NCBI GenBank assembly: GCA_964035575.1
Contig: OZ037874.1
Location: forward strand, 1,178,001-1,242,000
Length of the DNA stretch: 64,000 bases
Origin: Rhynchopus sp. YZ270_cl-10
Taxonomy: Eukaryota > Euglenozoa > Diplonemea > Diplonemida > Diplonemidae
Reading direction: 5' to 3'
Numbering within the stretch: position 1 is the first letter of the stretch; each line of letters starts with the position of its first letter. Shown one piece after another: positions 11,795-23,375 of the stretch. Both the position numbers and the translations under genes were made by a program. Below the pieces are notes generated by a model that saw nothing but the letters and a program-made list of their open reading frames with translations, was not told the DNA's origin and ran no database searches.

Positions 11795-12629
11795 GGGGGA
11801 AAAAAAGAGTATTCGAGGTGTGGGGGATCACGGAAAAGTGTGAAAAAAGGTGTGTGTTTTTTTTTTTGGGGGGGGGGGAGGAAATTTCGCGAGCGGAAAT
11901 GATGGCCATTTGTGATATCAAGCGTGGGGGGTGGATCCGTGGGATTCGTGATATGGCCACGATTTGGTGTGTTGTTTGTGTGTGCGTGTAACCCCCTCAA
12001 GGAAGCAAAAATTTACATTTTGACCGTTGGGTGTTATGCAAGCATGCAAACTAGAAAATTGAGAAGAAGAACAGAATAACTACAACCTGCGACTCCAATG
12101 ATCCCCGTTCATCTGACGAGAGGAACGGGTGGAGGGTATGACCTCGTAATAGATTATGAGGGAATCGGGTTGCTGTTGGTTCACCGCCCCCGATTCTGGA
12201 AGCCCGTGTAAAGTTACGAGAGAGCTTTTTTGTATTTCTAGTCAGTTTTCTATTATTTAGTACACTGACCACTGTACACTCAGGTATTTTTTTTCCTTTT
12301 TTCTCAAAACACACGCCATAAAGAGAAAGATGGGACCATTTTTGTTGATCCCTCACCATATACTATCAATTTATTGATTGCATATGATGAAAATACTTTT
12401 TTCTCAACGACACCTTTTTTTCCCAAAAAAATTCATGAACAAGATAAAACAATGATTGTTTCTTTTATCCCACAGATTTTCTCCCCCCCCAAAAACATAA
12501 ACACCACTTTTTCAATCAGAAAAAATATTTTCCTTTCCTGTTTTTTCTTCCACACACTGGTTTTTTTTCGCTAATTTTTTATCAAAAAAAAGCCTTTTTC
12601 TCTTCCATTTTTTCTCCTCACCCGGAACT
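11795..12629. other. Spacer, no gene seen
   Basis: Between the B-box and WD40 genes. G run at about 11866-11880, then AT-rich sequence with long poly-T and poly-pyrimidine stretches close to the WD40 ATG. No coding or structured RNA signal stands out. Confidence 0.5.
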
Positions 12630-13748
12630 ATGCCAAACACACCGACTACCAACTCCCGAGGAGTGGGCACCCCTACCAAATCAGCCCCTCTTCTCTCTTT
12701 CCCCCCCTCCTCCCTTCCCCCCCTTGGAACCGACACCGCAGCATCGTGGAAGTGCCCGGCAGACTACAACGTGGAAGGGAGAAACGTTGTGTTTGCGACA
12801 ACCCCATGCAGGCAGTGGTGTGTCTGCGGCGCAGATGAGGATCCGACAGAGGGAAGGTCAGCAGGGCGCCTTAGGCTGATCCATCTCCCTACTGGGAGGG
12901 TTATGGTGGTTGCCGATCGCGTAAAGGTGCAGCACGTTGCAGTCAACTCCCGCTACATCGCGTACAACACTGTGGGAAGCACATCGGTGCATCTTATTGG
13001 TCATGATGGGAGGGCTGTTCGATCGTTTACATCATGCTCGAGCTTTGTCAACTCTGTGTCGATTACACCAGACAGCACTGCAGTGGTGGTTGCATGCAAT
13101 TCTAGTGTAGATGGGATCAGGATCTTCAACATCGACGACAGAACAGAGACGCAGCTGACACAAGAAGACTATGGCTCCGCCAGCATCTCCCCAGATGGAA
13201 GGATGGTAGCGTTGTCCGGAGGGAGCGGTGGGGTGAAGATGTTTTGCATGCAAAAGAAAAGACAAATTTGGGCCGCAAAGGAACGCACCTTGACTGACGT
13301 TGCGCCGGAGTTTTCACCGTGCGGGATGATGGTTGCGGTGAATTCCTCAAACGGGGTGCTACTCTTTGCGACCACAGATGGAACCCGCGGGCTAGCATTC
13401 AATTCACACACCGATAAGGTGTCTGCACTGAGCTTTAGCTCCTGTGGGAGTTATCTCTTCACCGCCTCGCAGGACAAACGGGTGATACGGTGGGACGTCG
13501 GCAGCGGTGATGCGCACTGTGTCTTCACACACCGCTTCAGAATTTCATGTTGTATTGTGTCTGGAAGCATGTCGGCGCTTCTCATCAGCGACCGTAGCGA
13601 TCTTTTTGTCCGGCCCTGTCTCGTAGAGGTGCAAGAGGCAGACCGTGTCAAGCCCGGAAAGCTTTATGTCCCCGCAGCCCCGACGCACCACCCCATCCCA
13701 GGCAAACAGGAAGTGAGAAAGGAGCAAAAGGGGTGTGCCTGCTGTTAG
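12630..13748 (+). CDS. WD40-repeat protein with C-terminal Cys cluster
   Basis: 372 residues, single exon. Residues 1-45 are a Pro/Ser/Thr-rich leader. From about 50 to 330 there are at least six blade-like repeats with typical strand patterns: VNSVSITPDSTAVVVAC; SASISPDGRMVALSGGSGGV; VAPEFSPCGMMVAVNSSNGV; and VSALSFSSCGSYLFTASQDK followed by RVIRWDVGSG, the clearest WD unit. This fits a single beta-propeller scaffold. The protein ends ...KEQKGCACC. A terminal CC, with C four from the end, resembles prenylation or palmitoylation signals and suggests membrane tethering (inference). No partner or pathway can be named. Confidence 0.85.
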   Translation: MPNTPTTNSRGVGTPTKSAPLLSFPPSSLPPLGTDTAASWKCPADYNVEGRNVVFATTPCRQWCVCGADEDPTEGRSAGRLRLIHLPTGRVMVVADRVKVQHVAVNSRYIAYNTVGSTSVHLIGHDGRAVRSFTSCSSFVNSVSITPDSTAVVVACNSSVDGIRIFNIDDRTETQLTQEDYGSASISPDGRMVALSGGSGGVKMFCMQKKRQIWAAKERTLTDVAPEFSPCGMMVAVNSSNGVLLFATTDGTRGLAFNSHTDKVSALSFSSCGSYLFTASQDKRVIRWDVGSGDAHCVFTHRFRISCCIVSGSMSALLISDRSDLFVRPCLVEVQEADRVKPGKLYVPAAPTHHPIPGKQEVRKEQKGCACC

Positions 13749-14650
13749 AGGGGAGAACGATGTATTGTGCCACCTATCACCGGATAGGGGGTGCATGCAT
13801 CGAAAACGGACCCTCCTGTAAGAATTGCTTGTCCTTATCTTTTGCAGTTACCAAACGAAAATGCCTTTTTCGGCAAAAAAAACAAACCAAAACAAAAGCC
13901 AGAGCAGAGAGAACCAACCGTTCTTTTGGTTTTTCAACACTTTTTTCATTACTAGTAACCCCCTGTTAGAAGGAGAACCTAAAAGGGGCGAAACAGGATA
14001 ACGAATAGGAGGATTAAAATGCAAAAACAAAAAAAACAAAACAAAAAAAAGTAAGACCTTGTGTAAAAGTGGGAAATCCCTCTGTATTTTTTTGGCCTCA
14101 AAGAGGTTTCTTCTTCACTGCCAGGTAGTCAGTGGGAGCGTATTGCAGTAATAAAAATATCACCACAGAATATTTATTACACACTTTACGCACAAACAAA
14201 CCTACCAAGGTAGGCGTGACGTTGAACTGTACACAGTAATTGTTGGTAGGTCTGGGTAGTTCAGTCACTGGTACCTTGGCCTCTTGCTTTGAGATTTGTT
14301 GTGCTGCGGAGGTGGGTAGGGGGTTAAAAAAAAACGAGGGTTTGAAAACTTTACACTATACAAAGCGCTGTGCGCGGTCTTATTTTATTTTATTTTTCTC
14401 TTGTTTTTTTTGTTTTGACAAACAAGTCTTCTTATTAGTGGGTGACATGTGGTGGGTCCAGTGGTACTTCTATCCTATACGCTATCCTTATATCACTGCC
14501 CACACTGTCAGCCCAGGTTTGTGTGTTTGAGCTCAAGACTGTGTTTTTTTTTTTTCTTTTCTTTTTTTCTTTTAAAACTTGGTTGTATTAGTGTAGCCAC
14601 CCTAGAGTGTGCTCCACTATATTATTATTTTCTTTTTTACCATCTTTTCG
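13749..14650. other. Spacer, no gene seen
   Basis: T-rich DNA between the WD40 gene and the element at 14651. The last seven bases (CTTTTCG, 14644-14650) are the left target-site duplication of that element. Small inverted repeat CCTACCAAGGTAGG near 14200. Confidence 0.5.
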
Positions 14651-14995
14651 TAGGGGAGCCTATACCGGTAATTTTGGCTCCTTTTGATTTTAAATTGAAA
14701 TTTCTAAGTCTTTTTTGACCTACGACCCCGGCAATGCATTTTTTGGGACTCTGCGGACTCAAATGAGCAAAAATTTAACACCTCGTCCCGAGTTTTTGTC
14801 CGAGAATGCGATTACTAATTAGTTACTCCACTAAATAAATCGAGCAAAAATATGGTGAACTCAGCGGAGCCCGGTTTTAAAAGTGCCAAAAACGACCTTT
14901 TCGTTTTGACGCGCTGTGAGTTCCTCAAATGCAATTTTGAAGGGTAAAAAATTCGGGTTTTCTAAGCACATGCAGTGCTAAGTTAAAAAAAATCG

Positions 14996-15083
14996 CTGGG
15001 GGGCTGCGCCCCCCAGACCCCCCAGTCGCTTCGCGGCTAAGGGCTGGGCTAAGCCTGCCCTTCGCCGCGAAGCTCCTGGGGGG
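14996..15083. repeat. GC-rich nested hairpin inside the hAT-like element
   Basis: A small palindrome CTGGGGGG-CTGCGC-CCCCCAG is followed by a longer stem in which CCCCCCAG, GCTTCGCGGC and AAGGGC pair with GCCCTT, GCCGCGAAGC and CTGGGGGG. It would fold strongly in single-stranded DNA or RNA. Confidence 0.8.
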
Positions 15084-15727
15084 ATGTGGTGTGTAGCATT
15101 ATGAGGTGCAATGATTGCGATCGTGAAGAATCTGGAGATACTCCGTTTTGGGGCGTGGAAACTCACAACTTTCCTCTAGTGAGAGGCAGAGGTGTGAGTG
15201 GTTGCATCACAAAACCAGGTCGTGTTTTGTACCTTCTTTGCAACACTCGTGAGAGTATGTTTTCTTGTCAAAGTTGGAACCGTATTTGGTGTTATGGGAA
15301 ATCTCTCAGCGACCTGTCAATATCGGGAGTGAGGGTCATTTTTAATTTACTGTGTGACGCTGCTGATTTCGACACGTTGCGGAAGAAGCGATCGCGCTCT
15401 GTGTGGTTTTGTGTATCCCAAAAGGAGATAATCACCTGAAACATATTGACTAAACGTCTGAACGCTGTGAACCTGGAATCGATAGCTGACAGGAAAAAGA
15501 GGATGGGCAGGCAGCATCTGCCCGACCTGTGTGAAGTGAATAAGTGATTACCTGACAGATGCACGGAGGGTAACCATGTATTCTGTGTGGGTATCCATGT
15601 CCGGAGTATGTCCCATTGTCCCCCCACCCCCACCAATTGCAAAAAACCGTGAGTGTGCACGATGGCCCATGGACCACCACGTCCTAGTTACCACCTATGA
15701 CTAGTCATATTACAAGGTGTATGGCCA

Positions 15728-15833
15728 GTTACATGACAAGACTAACTAACGACAAGACCCCTGTATGTAATGAGTGGCGTTAGGCCTTGTCATTTGACAG
15801 GGGTCTTGTCATTATTTAATCTTGTCATGTAAC
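15728..15833. repeat. Nested palindrome
   Basis: Outer arms GTTACATGACAAGA (15728-15741) and TCTTGTCATGTAAC (15820-15833) are exact complements. Inner arms GACAAGACCCCTGT (15751-15764) and its complement (15797-15810) are exact too. Shortly after, near 15903, lies ACACGACGGTGAAGTA, which recurs in the hAT-like insert at 27.75 kb and in reverse near 27.97 kb. Confidence 0.85.
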
Positions 15834-16035
15834 TTGTCATACTCCCTTGTTATTGCTCATACTCGGTTGTGGTGCAACGTACCCTTTGGGGGAGCACCCC
15901 AAATACACGACGGTGAAGTAAACGACATGACATTGTGCTTTACATGTAACTGTTTTTACATGTAAACCACATGTCATTTTACATGTCGAGTGATTTTCGT
16001 CTGAGGAGATTAGCCTCTGCATATTTTTGTCCAGC

Positions 16036-16467
16036 TGTACTGTACTGTACTGTACTGTACTGTACTGTACTGTACTGTACTGTACTGTACTGTACTGTAC
16101 TGTACTGTACTGTACTGTACTGTACTGTACTGTACTGTACTGTACTGTACTGTACTGTACTGTACTGTACTGTACTGTACTGTACTGTACTGTACTGTAC
16201 TGTACTGTACTGTACTGTACTGTACTGTACTGTACTGTACTGTACTGTACTGTACTGTACTGTACTGTACTGTACTGTACTGTACTGTACTGTACTGTAC
16301 TGTACTGTACTGTACTGTACTGTACTGTACTCCCAATCCCCTGTGTATACTGTGTATACTGTGTATACTGTGTATACTGTGTATACTGTGTATACTGTGT
16401 ATACTGTGTATACTGTGTATACTGTGTATACTGTGTATACTGTGTATACTGTGTATACTGTGTATAC
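16036..16467. repeat. Compound satellite: TGTAC x59, then TGTGTATAC x14
   Basis: A perfect 5-bp repeat (16036-16330, 59 units) is joined by the 11-bp bridge TCCCAATCCCC to a perfect 9-bp repeat (16342-16467, 14 units). The same two units in the same order with the same bridge occur at 31040-31795. Frames on both strands here are repeat translation, not genes. Confidence 0.98.
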
Positions 16468-17121
16468 TACCTGTGTGTGACCGTACCCCAGATGGTCTGA
16501 AGAGTGATCTGACCATATTCTCCAGGTACAATATATACCCGGAGAATCCATTGGAGCAAGAATTTTGCACTTTTGAGCACCACAGATTACATGTTGCCAT
16601 TTTTGCGGTCATAATATTTTTGCAAATGGCAAAGGCAATCCTTAAGGAATTACAGGGAAAATCACCGTTTTGGGTCTCTCTGTCTATGGGCGATTGGGTT
16701 TTAGTCACTCAACGAATCTGCTCGAATTTTTTTGTGTGTAGATAGGTTTTACCAGAAAAATCAATTAAAGCAAGAATTTTACGGTTTTGAATAGTTGTTC
16801 TTTATTTAAAAAAATACCCAGTTTGGACAAAAACTCAGGACCAAGTGTAAACAAAATGCTGCCCGTTGGCACATTTAAACGCACATTTTGTTGAAAATTG
16901 TCATTTTACACTGGATTTGCCTTTGCCATTTTCAGTTTTTTTGCAGATTCTTTTCAAAAAAAAAATTGAAGAAAAAAGGCTCAAAAGTGCCTGAAACCCG
17001 GCGGAAAGTGATTTTTGGTGAGGTATATAGGGTAGTTTCATCTATTTTTGGGTTTTTTTTGCCGAAAGGCGCCAAATTTTCCGAGCCAAATGAAGGAATA
17101 GCCGGTGCATAGGCTCCCCTA

Positions 17122-17703
17122 CTTTTCGTTTAGAAAAGAAAGTAGAAAGCCGACTCCCCTCGTGAAATTGTCCCCCCTTGGGGAAAAGTGAGGGGGGGAC
17201 AATTTCTCGTACTGTAGGGGGTGGCCGTTTTGGTGTGAAGAAGGGAGAGCAAAGCTGCCATACCTTGACTTTTTTTCTTTGTTGTTGTTTTTGATGTTCA
17301 ATGTTGCGTTTTTCTCGTGTCTTTATTTTGAACGGTTTCCATGATTTGCAATGGATCCATCGTACACAGATTGTTTCGTCCCACTGTCACGAGAGGGCCT
17401 TCTATCGAATCAAATGTATTTAAGGTGAGCGACATCCAACATGCAGGAGTCTTCTTGAGCCATCTTTCTTCCTTTGTGTGATATTCTTGTGTTTGGCTGA
17501 CAGGAGGTCATGTGTGCCTGGAGTCGGCCACGATATCCTTTCGTTATCCGTTGTTTGCTTTTTCTTTGTTGCATGGCGTAGGTGACGAGCGACACGCCGC
17601 ACACTAAGAACCCCACTAAGAACCCCACACACCACACTTTCACAACTACTCCTGCTGCACACATCTCTCTTCACACCCGCCAGATTCCAAAACTGTTTCA
17701 ACA
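17122..17703. other. 5' region of array gene A
   Basis: Begins with the right target-site copy of the hAT-like element. A hairpin GAAATTGTCCCCCC (17164-17177) pairs with GGGGGGACAATTTC ending near 17206. From about 17590 the leader (CCGCACACTAAGAACCCC to ACTGTTTCAACA) is shared with genes B and E; the last 30 bases before the ATG are shared by all five array genes. The promoter itself is not recognisable. Confidence 0.6.
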
Positions 17704-20700
17704 ATGTTGTTGCCTCTGTGTGCCCTGCTGTGTGCAGCCGCATCCCCAGGCTCAGGTGCTGTTGTGCTTCCAACAGACCCGCCGACACCTGCACCGCCGA
17801 CAGTGGCGCCTCGGACGTACGTGCCAGCGGAGACTGCGTGCCTGGAGTACAGCACGGCGCAGGCAGGGAGCTTCAGCTACGAGGCAAGGACAATTGGCAT
17901 GTACAATGTGTGCTGGCGCTTCCAGTGCCGCGGTGTGGTGTCCACCCACATTGAGGCAACGTCGGAGCGTGCAGACCGTGCGTTCCTGTCGCTGCTGAAC
18001 GGTGCGGGGTACCAGCTCAACTCGCTGCAGGGTACACGTGAAGGCGTGCAGCGCAACTTCCGTGCAAGCTACCCCGCAGACGGCGACATGATGTTGCGCT
18101 ACAACGCCAGTGGCATGATCGACCACAACTTCGCATCCATGAACTTCAGCTTCACCTTCGACTGGACGTGTGACAACGCCGCTGTCACACCACCCGCACC
18201 CAACACAAACAGTGCGGAGTGCCTCACGTTGGCACCCTCTGGCACGTACATCAGGTCCATTGTTGAGGTGGGGACACGGTGCTGGGTGGTTCCGTGCAAC
18301 GGGACGCTGGAAATGACGTTTGACCTGGACGTGTACGAGGGTGCAGTTGTGAACGTGACTGTGGAGGGTGGCGACGGTGTGGGGCGGGCCTTCATGGACA
18401 GCTCGGGGCGGGTCACGGAGAAGTATGCGAACGAGGGGAACGCAAAGGTGTGGGCGACGAGTCTGCAGAGCGTACTTGAGGTGATGCTGTTTGCGATGTC
18501 CTGGGGGTGTGACGCACCTGCCCCAGCGTTGGTGCCACTTGGAGGCGGCACTCTGGCACCTACTGACACACCGAACCCTGCCTGCACACCCATCACCACC
18601 TCCCCACTGCAGATATACACAGACGCTACGCGACTCTATCAGTGCTGGCTGCTGCAGTGCACCGGCACGTTGCATCTGGTTGTGCGTAATGTGGGGGATG
18701 TGAGCGGCAAACTGTCCCTGCACAACAGCGATGGCTACGAGCTTGCTGCATGGGAAATAATTACAGAGCACATCGCAAGCTTCCCTGCAGACGGCACACT
18801 CAGTCTTGCATTCAAACGCATCGGCGTACTGGGTTCTCTTACCGTTGAGTGGACCTGCGAGCCGGGTCCTCTCATCCCGCCAACACCAGGCTACGACAGC
18901 GCAGAATGTCTCACTGTGGCGCCCACAGGGAGTTACAAGCGGGTCGCCAAATTGGGGACTTCCTGCTGGATAGTGCCGTGCCACGACGCAGTCGATGTGA
19001 ACTGGGATTTGGGTCTTGTTGATATAAGGGTGGGTATCACCCTTTTCGACAGCACGGGGAGTGAGCTGTACACGACGAACAACTCGTCTGCGTCCCGTAC
19101 TGTGCCTGCTGACGGCCTTGTCAGAATCGTGGTATCGTACAATCTCACCGATTTCAGTTACGTCCGTCCAGTATTATATCTGGCCTGGGCCTGTGGTGGG
19201 GGCACGCTCCCAGCACTGCCCACGTCGCGCCCAACGGAGGCACCACCAACACTTGTACCCCCGACAGAAGTGCCTGTCGAAAAGTGCACAGCGCTGACGC
19301 AAAACCCATTCTCTTATTTTGTTCCCAAGATGACTGCAACGGTTGCCGAGTGCTTTACATTCATGTGCACAGGCACACTGCACATTGAGGTGACAGGGAA
19401 ATCGAATTCGCTTGTCCCCTGCATACGTACCCTGTCCCTGATCGACAGCCTTGGCTATGAGCTGGACTCAATCGTGAGCGATTGGAATCTTGATGACTGG
19501 CAGTACAAACGGACCTACCCTGCGAACGGGCTGACGGTCCTGAGGTACAAGGAATTTCTGAATCCGTGGGCTTCAAACAACCACCGTTTAAGTCCCGGTG
19601 AACTAGCCTTCACCTTTGCTTGGACCTGCGATGAGGCCCCTGAGATCCCACCTGCAGACGGTGTGAACGGTGAAGAGTGTCTGACGGTGGCACCTACCGG
19701 GAGCTACAGACGGTTATTGGAAAACGGCCCATTGACGCACTGCTGGGCGATCGAGTGCACAGGCACACTCGCCTTTGCATCGCAGACCGTGTTCTACGAT
19801 AAGCACGGAGACATGCGCCTCGTCGACAGCACCGGACACACTGTGTACACCATCGACTCACCCCGTCTCGCTGTGGACTACTCGAATTGGTCTTGCGACG
19901 TGCCCAAGGTAGACGTGTCCGTCTCCTTCCCCAACGAAGGTGTCTTCAAGGTCTACGTGGACGAGCTGCGTTGCGACGACACCTTCTTTAACGGACTGTG
20001 TGCGTTAAGAAGTCGCATCAGCATGGCCTGGAGCTGCAACGGGGAAGTGACCTTCGCACCAGAGACAGGGGTGCCGGTTACATCTGTCCCCGAGACACAG
20101 GCACCTGCAACACCCGCTCCTCTGACGGAAGCACCTGTGACGCAAGCACCAGCGACGGACATACCTCAAACACAAGCACCTGACACATCAGCACCCATGA
20201 CACAGACACCTGATACACACCCATCCGACAGCGAAACGCCAGAGACATCTGTCCCCGAGACACAGGCACCTGCAACACCCGCTCCTCTGACACAACCACC
20301 TGTGACTGATGCATCAGAGACGGACATACCTCAAACACAAACACCTGACACATCAACACCCATGACACAGACACCTGATACACACCCATCCGACAGCGAA
20401 ACGCCAGAGACATCTGTCCCCGAGACACAGGCACCTGCAACACCCGCTCCTCTGACACAACCACCTGTGACTGATGCATCAGAGACGGACATACCTCAAA
20501 CACAAGCACCTGACACATCAGCACCCATGACACAGACACCTGATACACACCCATCCGACAGCGAAACGCCAGAGACATCTGTCCCCGAGACACAGGCACC
20601 TGCAACACCCGCTCCTCTGACACAACCACCTGTGACTGATGCATCAGAGACGGACATACCTCAAACACAAGCACCTGACACATCAGCACCCATGACACAG

Positions 20701-21742
20701 ACACCTGATACACACCCATCCGACAGCGAAACGCCAGAGACATCTGTCCCCGAGACACAGGCACCTGCAACACTCGCTCCTCTGACACAACCACCTGTGA
20801 CTGATGCATCAGAGACGGACATACCTCAAACACAAACACCTGACACATCAACACCCATGACACAGACACCTGACACACACCCATCCGACAGCGAAACGCC
20901 AGAGACTTCTGTCCCCGAGACACAGACACCTGCAACACTCGCTCCTCTGACACAACCACCTGTGACGGATGCATCAGAGACGGACATACCTCAAACACAA
21001 ACACCTGACACATCAGCACCCATGACACAGACACCTGATACACACCCATCCGACAGCGAAACGCCAGAGACATCTGTCCCCGAGACACAGGCACCTGCAA
21101 CACTCGCTCCTCTGACGGATGCATCAGAGACGGACATACCTCAAACACAAACACCTGACACATCAGCACCTATGACACAGACCCCTGTGACACACGCATC
21201 TGACAGCGAAACGCCAGAAACACTGGTACCTCTGACATACCCACCTGGTGTGACAGACACACCAGCACAGACATCAGCCTCACCTCTGACCCCAGTGTCC
21301 GCCAAGGACACGACACTGCCCGCCACAGCTGTGCCTGCAACAGCAGCACTGCCAACGCAACCGCCAACGGCACAACCTGATGACGGACGCCTACCACCCT
21401 CACCAAGGGGCAGTGCGACTGTGGAGCCTGCGACAGAGGAGACAGACACACCGCTGCTGAGCACAGCATGGATTGTGGGCATCATTGCTGGAGTGCTCAC
21501 GTGCATCCTGTTCTGTGTGGGGGTGGGTGTGGTCTTCTGCAAGCCGGCGAAGAAGAGCTCGAGCTATGAGGTATGTTGTACACTCAGATCAGACGAATGC
21601 AACGACACATGACACACATGACACACAGAACTACCATGACGAGTCGCTGATGCCTGAAGGAGGCGAAGGGGAGGCCGTGTGTCTGGACAACATGGACGAG
21701 AAGCGTGCGTTGCGTCAGGAACCCCACGGCATCACGTATTGA
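17704..21742 (+). CDS. Array gene A: type I surface protein, six CUB-like domains and Thr/Pro stalk
   Basis: Join 17704-21570 and 21629-21742, 1326 residues. Signal peptide MLLPLCALLCAAASPGSGA. Six repeated domains each begin with Cys, carry C-W/F-x(2-3)-C and end W-x-C: about 46-156, 173-269, 294-385, 402-497, 528-642 and 659-778. The layout and final strand resemble CUB domains, though I cannot prove the fold. Several N-x-S/T sites suggest N-glycosylation. The stalk (about 783-1250) has five full and one shortened 55-residue repeats, rich in Thr/Pro and likely O-glycosylated. A span at about 1254-1279 (TAWIVGIIAGVLTCILFC...) and a KPAKK stop-transfer follow. Exon 2 adds the 37-residue tail NYHDESLMPEGGEG...GITY. 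The unspliced frame ends LRSDECNDT, but the tail frame is conserved in all five copies, so splicing is favoured. Ligand and role unknown. Confidence 0.9.
20221..21195 (+). repeat. 165-bp coding tandem repeat in the stalk of gene A
   Basis: Units start at 20221, 20386, 20551, 20716, 20881 and 21046 at an exact 165-bp spacing; the last is 150 bp. Each encodes 55 residues beginning HPSDSETPETSVPETQ. Units differ at few sites (for example APATP versus APATL), which points to recent unequal exchange. Confidence 0.95.
21571..21628 (+). other. 58-bp intron of gene A with two 9-bp units
   Basis: Donor GAG|GTATGT is ideal; acceptor ACACACAG|AAC. Phase 0. It contains the GACACACAT minisatellite that is greatly expanded in genes C, D and E. 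There is no pyrimidine tract, so splicing is inferred from the conserved tail frame and the regular length steps between copies. Confidence 0.75.
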
Positions 21743-22340
21743 TGCAAAAGGGTCTTTATGTTGTGTACCTAGTTCATCTTTCATCCTAACTGTCTTATGT
21801 AGGCATGTAAGACATTCATATTTCAAGCATCCTCTATTTTTGGTGTTTACACGAACCCACGTATTTCCCATTTGTCTGAGTGATACTATTTGCGACATGT
21901 AACACACCAAAAGACCCCTATTTATTTTTCGATCCCCTTCCTCTACTTTTTTGCCATGTGTGACCCAAAAATAAAGTGAATACATACGTGGGCTTACCTG
22001 CATCCACCTTTTTAGAAGATGAGTTCTGTGAGTCAACACAGGCTTTCATCTTTGCAAAGCATTCTTTTTGCCCATAAAATGGTGTGATAAAATAAAAAGA
22101 CTTCTTATGTTCCCTTTGTTGTTTTCACACACTTTTGTATTTTAAACCCCTCGCATACCCTTCCGCCCTTTTGTTGTTGTCACTGAAAAATATGCCCCAT
22201 TCCCTCTTATTTAAGAGAGCGTCTTGGTTCAGCCTTAACTCTGCAGCCTGAAGAATAAAACAAATAATGGAGCACATCTTCGTCATGTGTACTGCTGCTG
22301 CACTAACGATGCAACTCAGTAGCATGATCTCATTTTTTCT
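21743..22340. repeat. Array 3' flank unit, copy after gene A
   Basis: About 570 bp also found after B (36553-37125), C (42036-42600), in pieces after D and E, and as gene-less copies at 29432-29586 plus 30279-30510. It holds AATAAA near 21969, a likely polyadenylation signal about 230 bp after the stop, and TTATTTAAGAGAGC near 22208, a TATA-like site followed by a short ATG frame beginning MEHIFVMCTAAA. That frame diverges in length and sequence between copies and is not called a gene. Confidence 0.8.
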
Positions 22341-22832
22341 AAGTAAGAGAAAACCGAATGGAGTGGGAACGCTAGTGAGAGCGCAGCGGAAACGATAGTG
22401 GGAACGCAACGAGCTTTTTTCATAATGTTTTATTCTTCCCCACAAAATATCACGCGCAGAGAAACACTCGTTTTTCACACAGCGCGTCCGTTTGTTTGTT
22501 TTTCTCAAACGACACCTTTTTTCAAAAATTTTTACCTCCAATTTTTCTCTCTGTCTATTTTTTCTCTAACTATGTCGAGCCGTGCACGCTGACAAAGAAC
22601 AAAGTCATGTACAACATGAACAGAGACTCCCCGGTATCACATATGATACTGATTTCCATGGATACACATGAAAAGGAGTTCCGTGCTATTCACAGAACTC
22701 GATAGGCGATTGAGCTTATCTAACAACAACCAAAACAAAAGAAAGTACAAAGAAGAGAATAAAAAATGCAGGAAAAATAGACAAAGAGAAAAACAAAGAG
22801 ATTTTGACAAAGTGAACAATAAAACCCCTCTA
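22341..22832. repeat. Duplicated block, copy 1 (undisrupted target site)
   Basis: Matches 23960-24047 joined to 28721-29332. In this copy the sequence TTCATAATGTTTTATT near 22420-22435 is continuous, showing the empty site of the 4.67-kb composite element. It lacks about 215 bp that copy 2 carries between AACAGAGACT and CGGTATCACA, so copy 1 has an internal deletion, or copy 2 a gain. Confidence 0.85.
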
Positions 22833-23375
22833 GCATTTTCAGACAGTTGTACAGATATTAGAGAGCGGTTGCGCGCGAAAAGTATCCGCGAACTGCGTGT
22901 AGGCAGTGAAGTTGCTTGTTCCCACACTCTATTTGCAACCAAATGAGTGTGCCTTTGTACACGCACTCGTAAAAGACGAAGTACTGCCACCATTCTGCCT
23001 CATTACTGTAGCTGTTTTAGTCTGTAACCCACATTCTGACAAAGCAATTTTTTCCCTGAAAAAAACAGTGATTTTTCCCCAAAAAGATTCCGCAGCTGGC
23101 ATTTCCGGAATCCGCCCACGCTGTAGTGGGGCCCCTTTGCCAAAATGGATGGGGGGGTTTTACGCATTCACCCATATACAGAGGACAAGAAACATGGCGC
23201 AATATTATTGGCGGATTTTGGGGGTTTTTCTTGTAATGTTACTGTTAATTATGTAAGGCGACTCTTTTTGGTCGTCAATATTATTTGGTAGGAAAGTGGT
23301 TCTAGTCACATTGGGTAGCTTTTCACAATTTTTGGTAATGTTTTTGTTCCTCCCTTCGACTCACCATGTGTACTT
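22833..23375. other. Spacer, no gene seen
   Basis: Includes one copy of the dispersed repeat (near 23096-23150, GGAATCCGCCCACGCTGTAGTGG-like). No coding signal. Confidence 0.5.

Larger units (their letters stand above)
14651..17121. mobile_element. hAT-like non-autonomous DNA element, 2.47 kb
   Basis: The ends are inverted repeats: TAGGGGAGCCTATACCGG on the left, and CCGGTGCATAGGCTCCCCTA on the right, whose complement matches with a 1-2 base offset. Both ends are flanked by CTTTTCG (14644-14650 and 17122-17128), a perfect 7-bp direct repeat; hAT elements make 8 bp, so the eighth base may have drifted. TIRs beginning TAGGG are common in hAT elements. No transposase frame is seen. Inside are a GC-rich hairpin, a nested palindrome and a compound satellite. 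The frame at 15086-15439 (117 codons) has no recognisable content. Confidence 0.8.

Noticed and set aside
14250-14330. tRNA-like start GGGTAGTTCAGTC
   Set aside because: No matching B box (GGTTCGA) or cloverleaf partner downstream.
15086-15439. 117-codon frame inside the hAT-like element
   Set aside because: No recognisable motif, and poor start context; not supported as a transposase.
16010-16708. Frames of YTV, STVQY, IHS and CIL repeats (also at 30897-31979)
   Set aside because: Translations of the 5-bp and 9-bp satellites; unit lengths without in-frame stops make long frames by chance.
21571-21612. Unspliced C-terminus EVCCTLRSDECNDT for array genes
   Set aside because: A consensus donor sits at this point and the downstream tail frame is conserved in all five copies; kept only as a possible retained-intron form.
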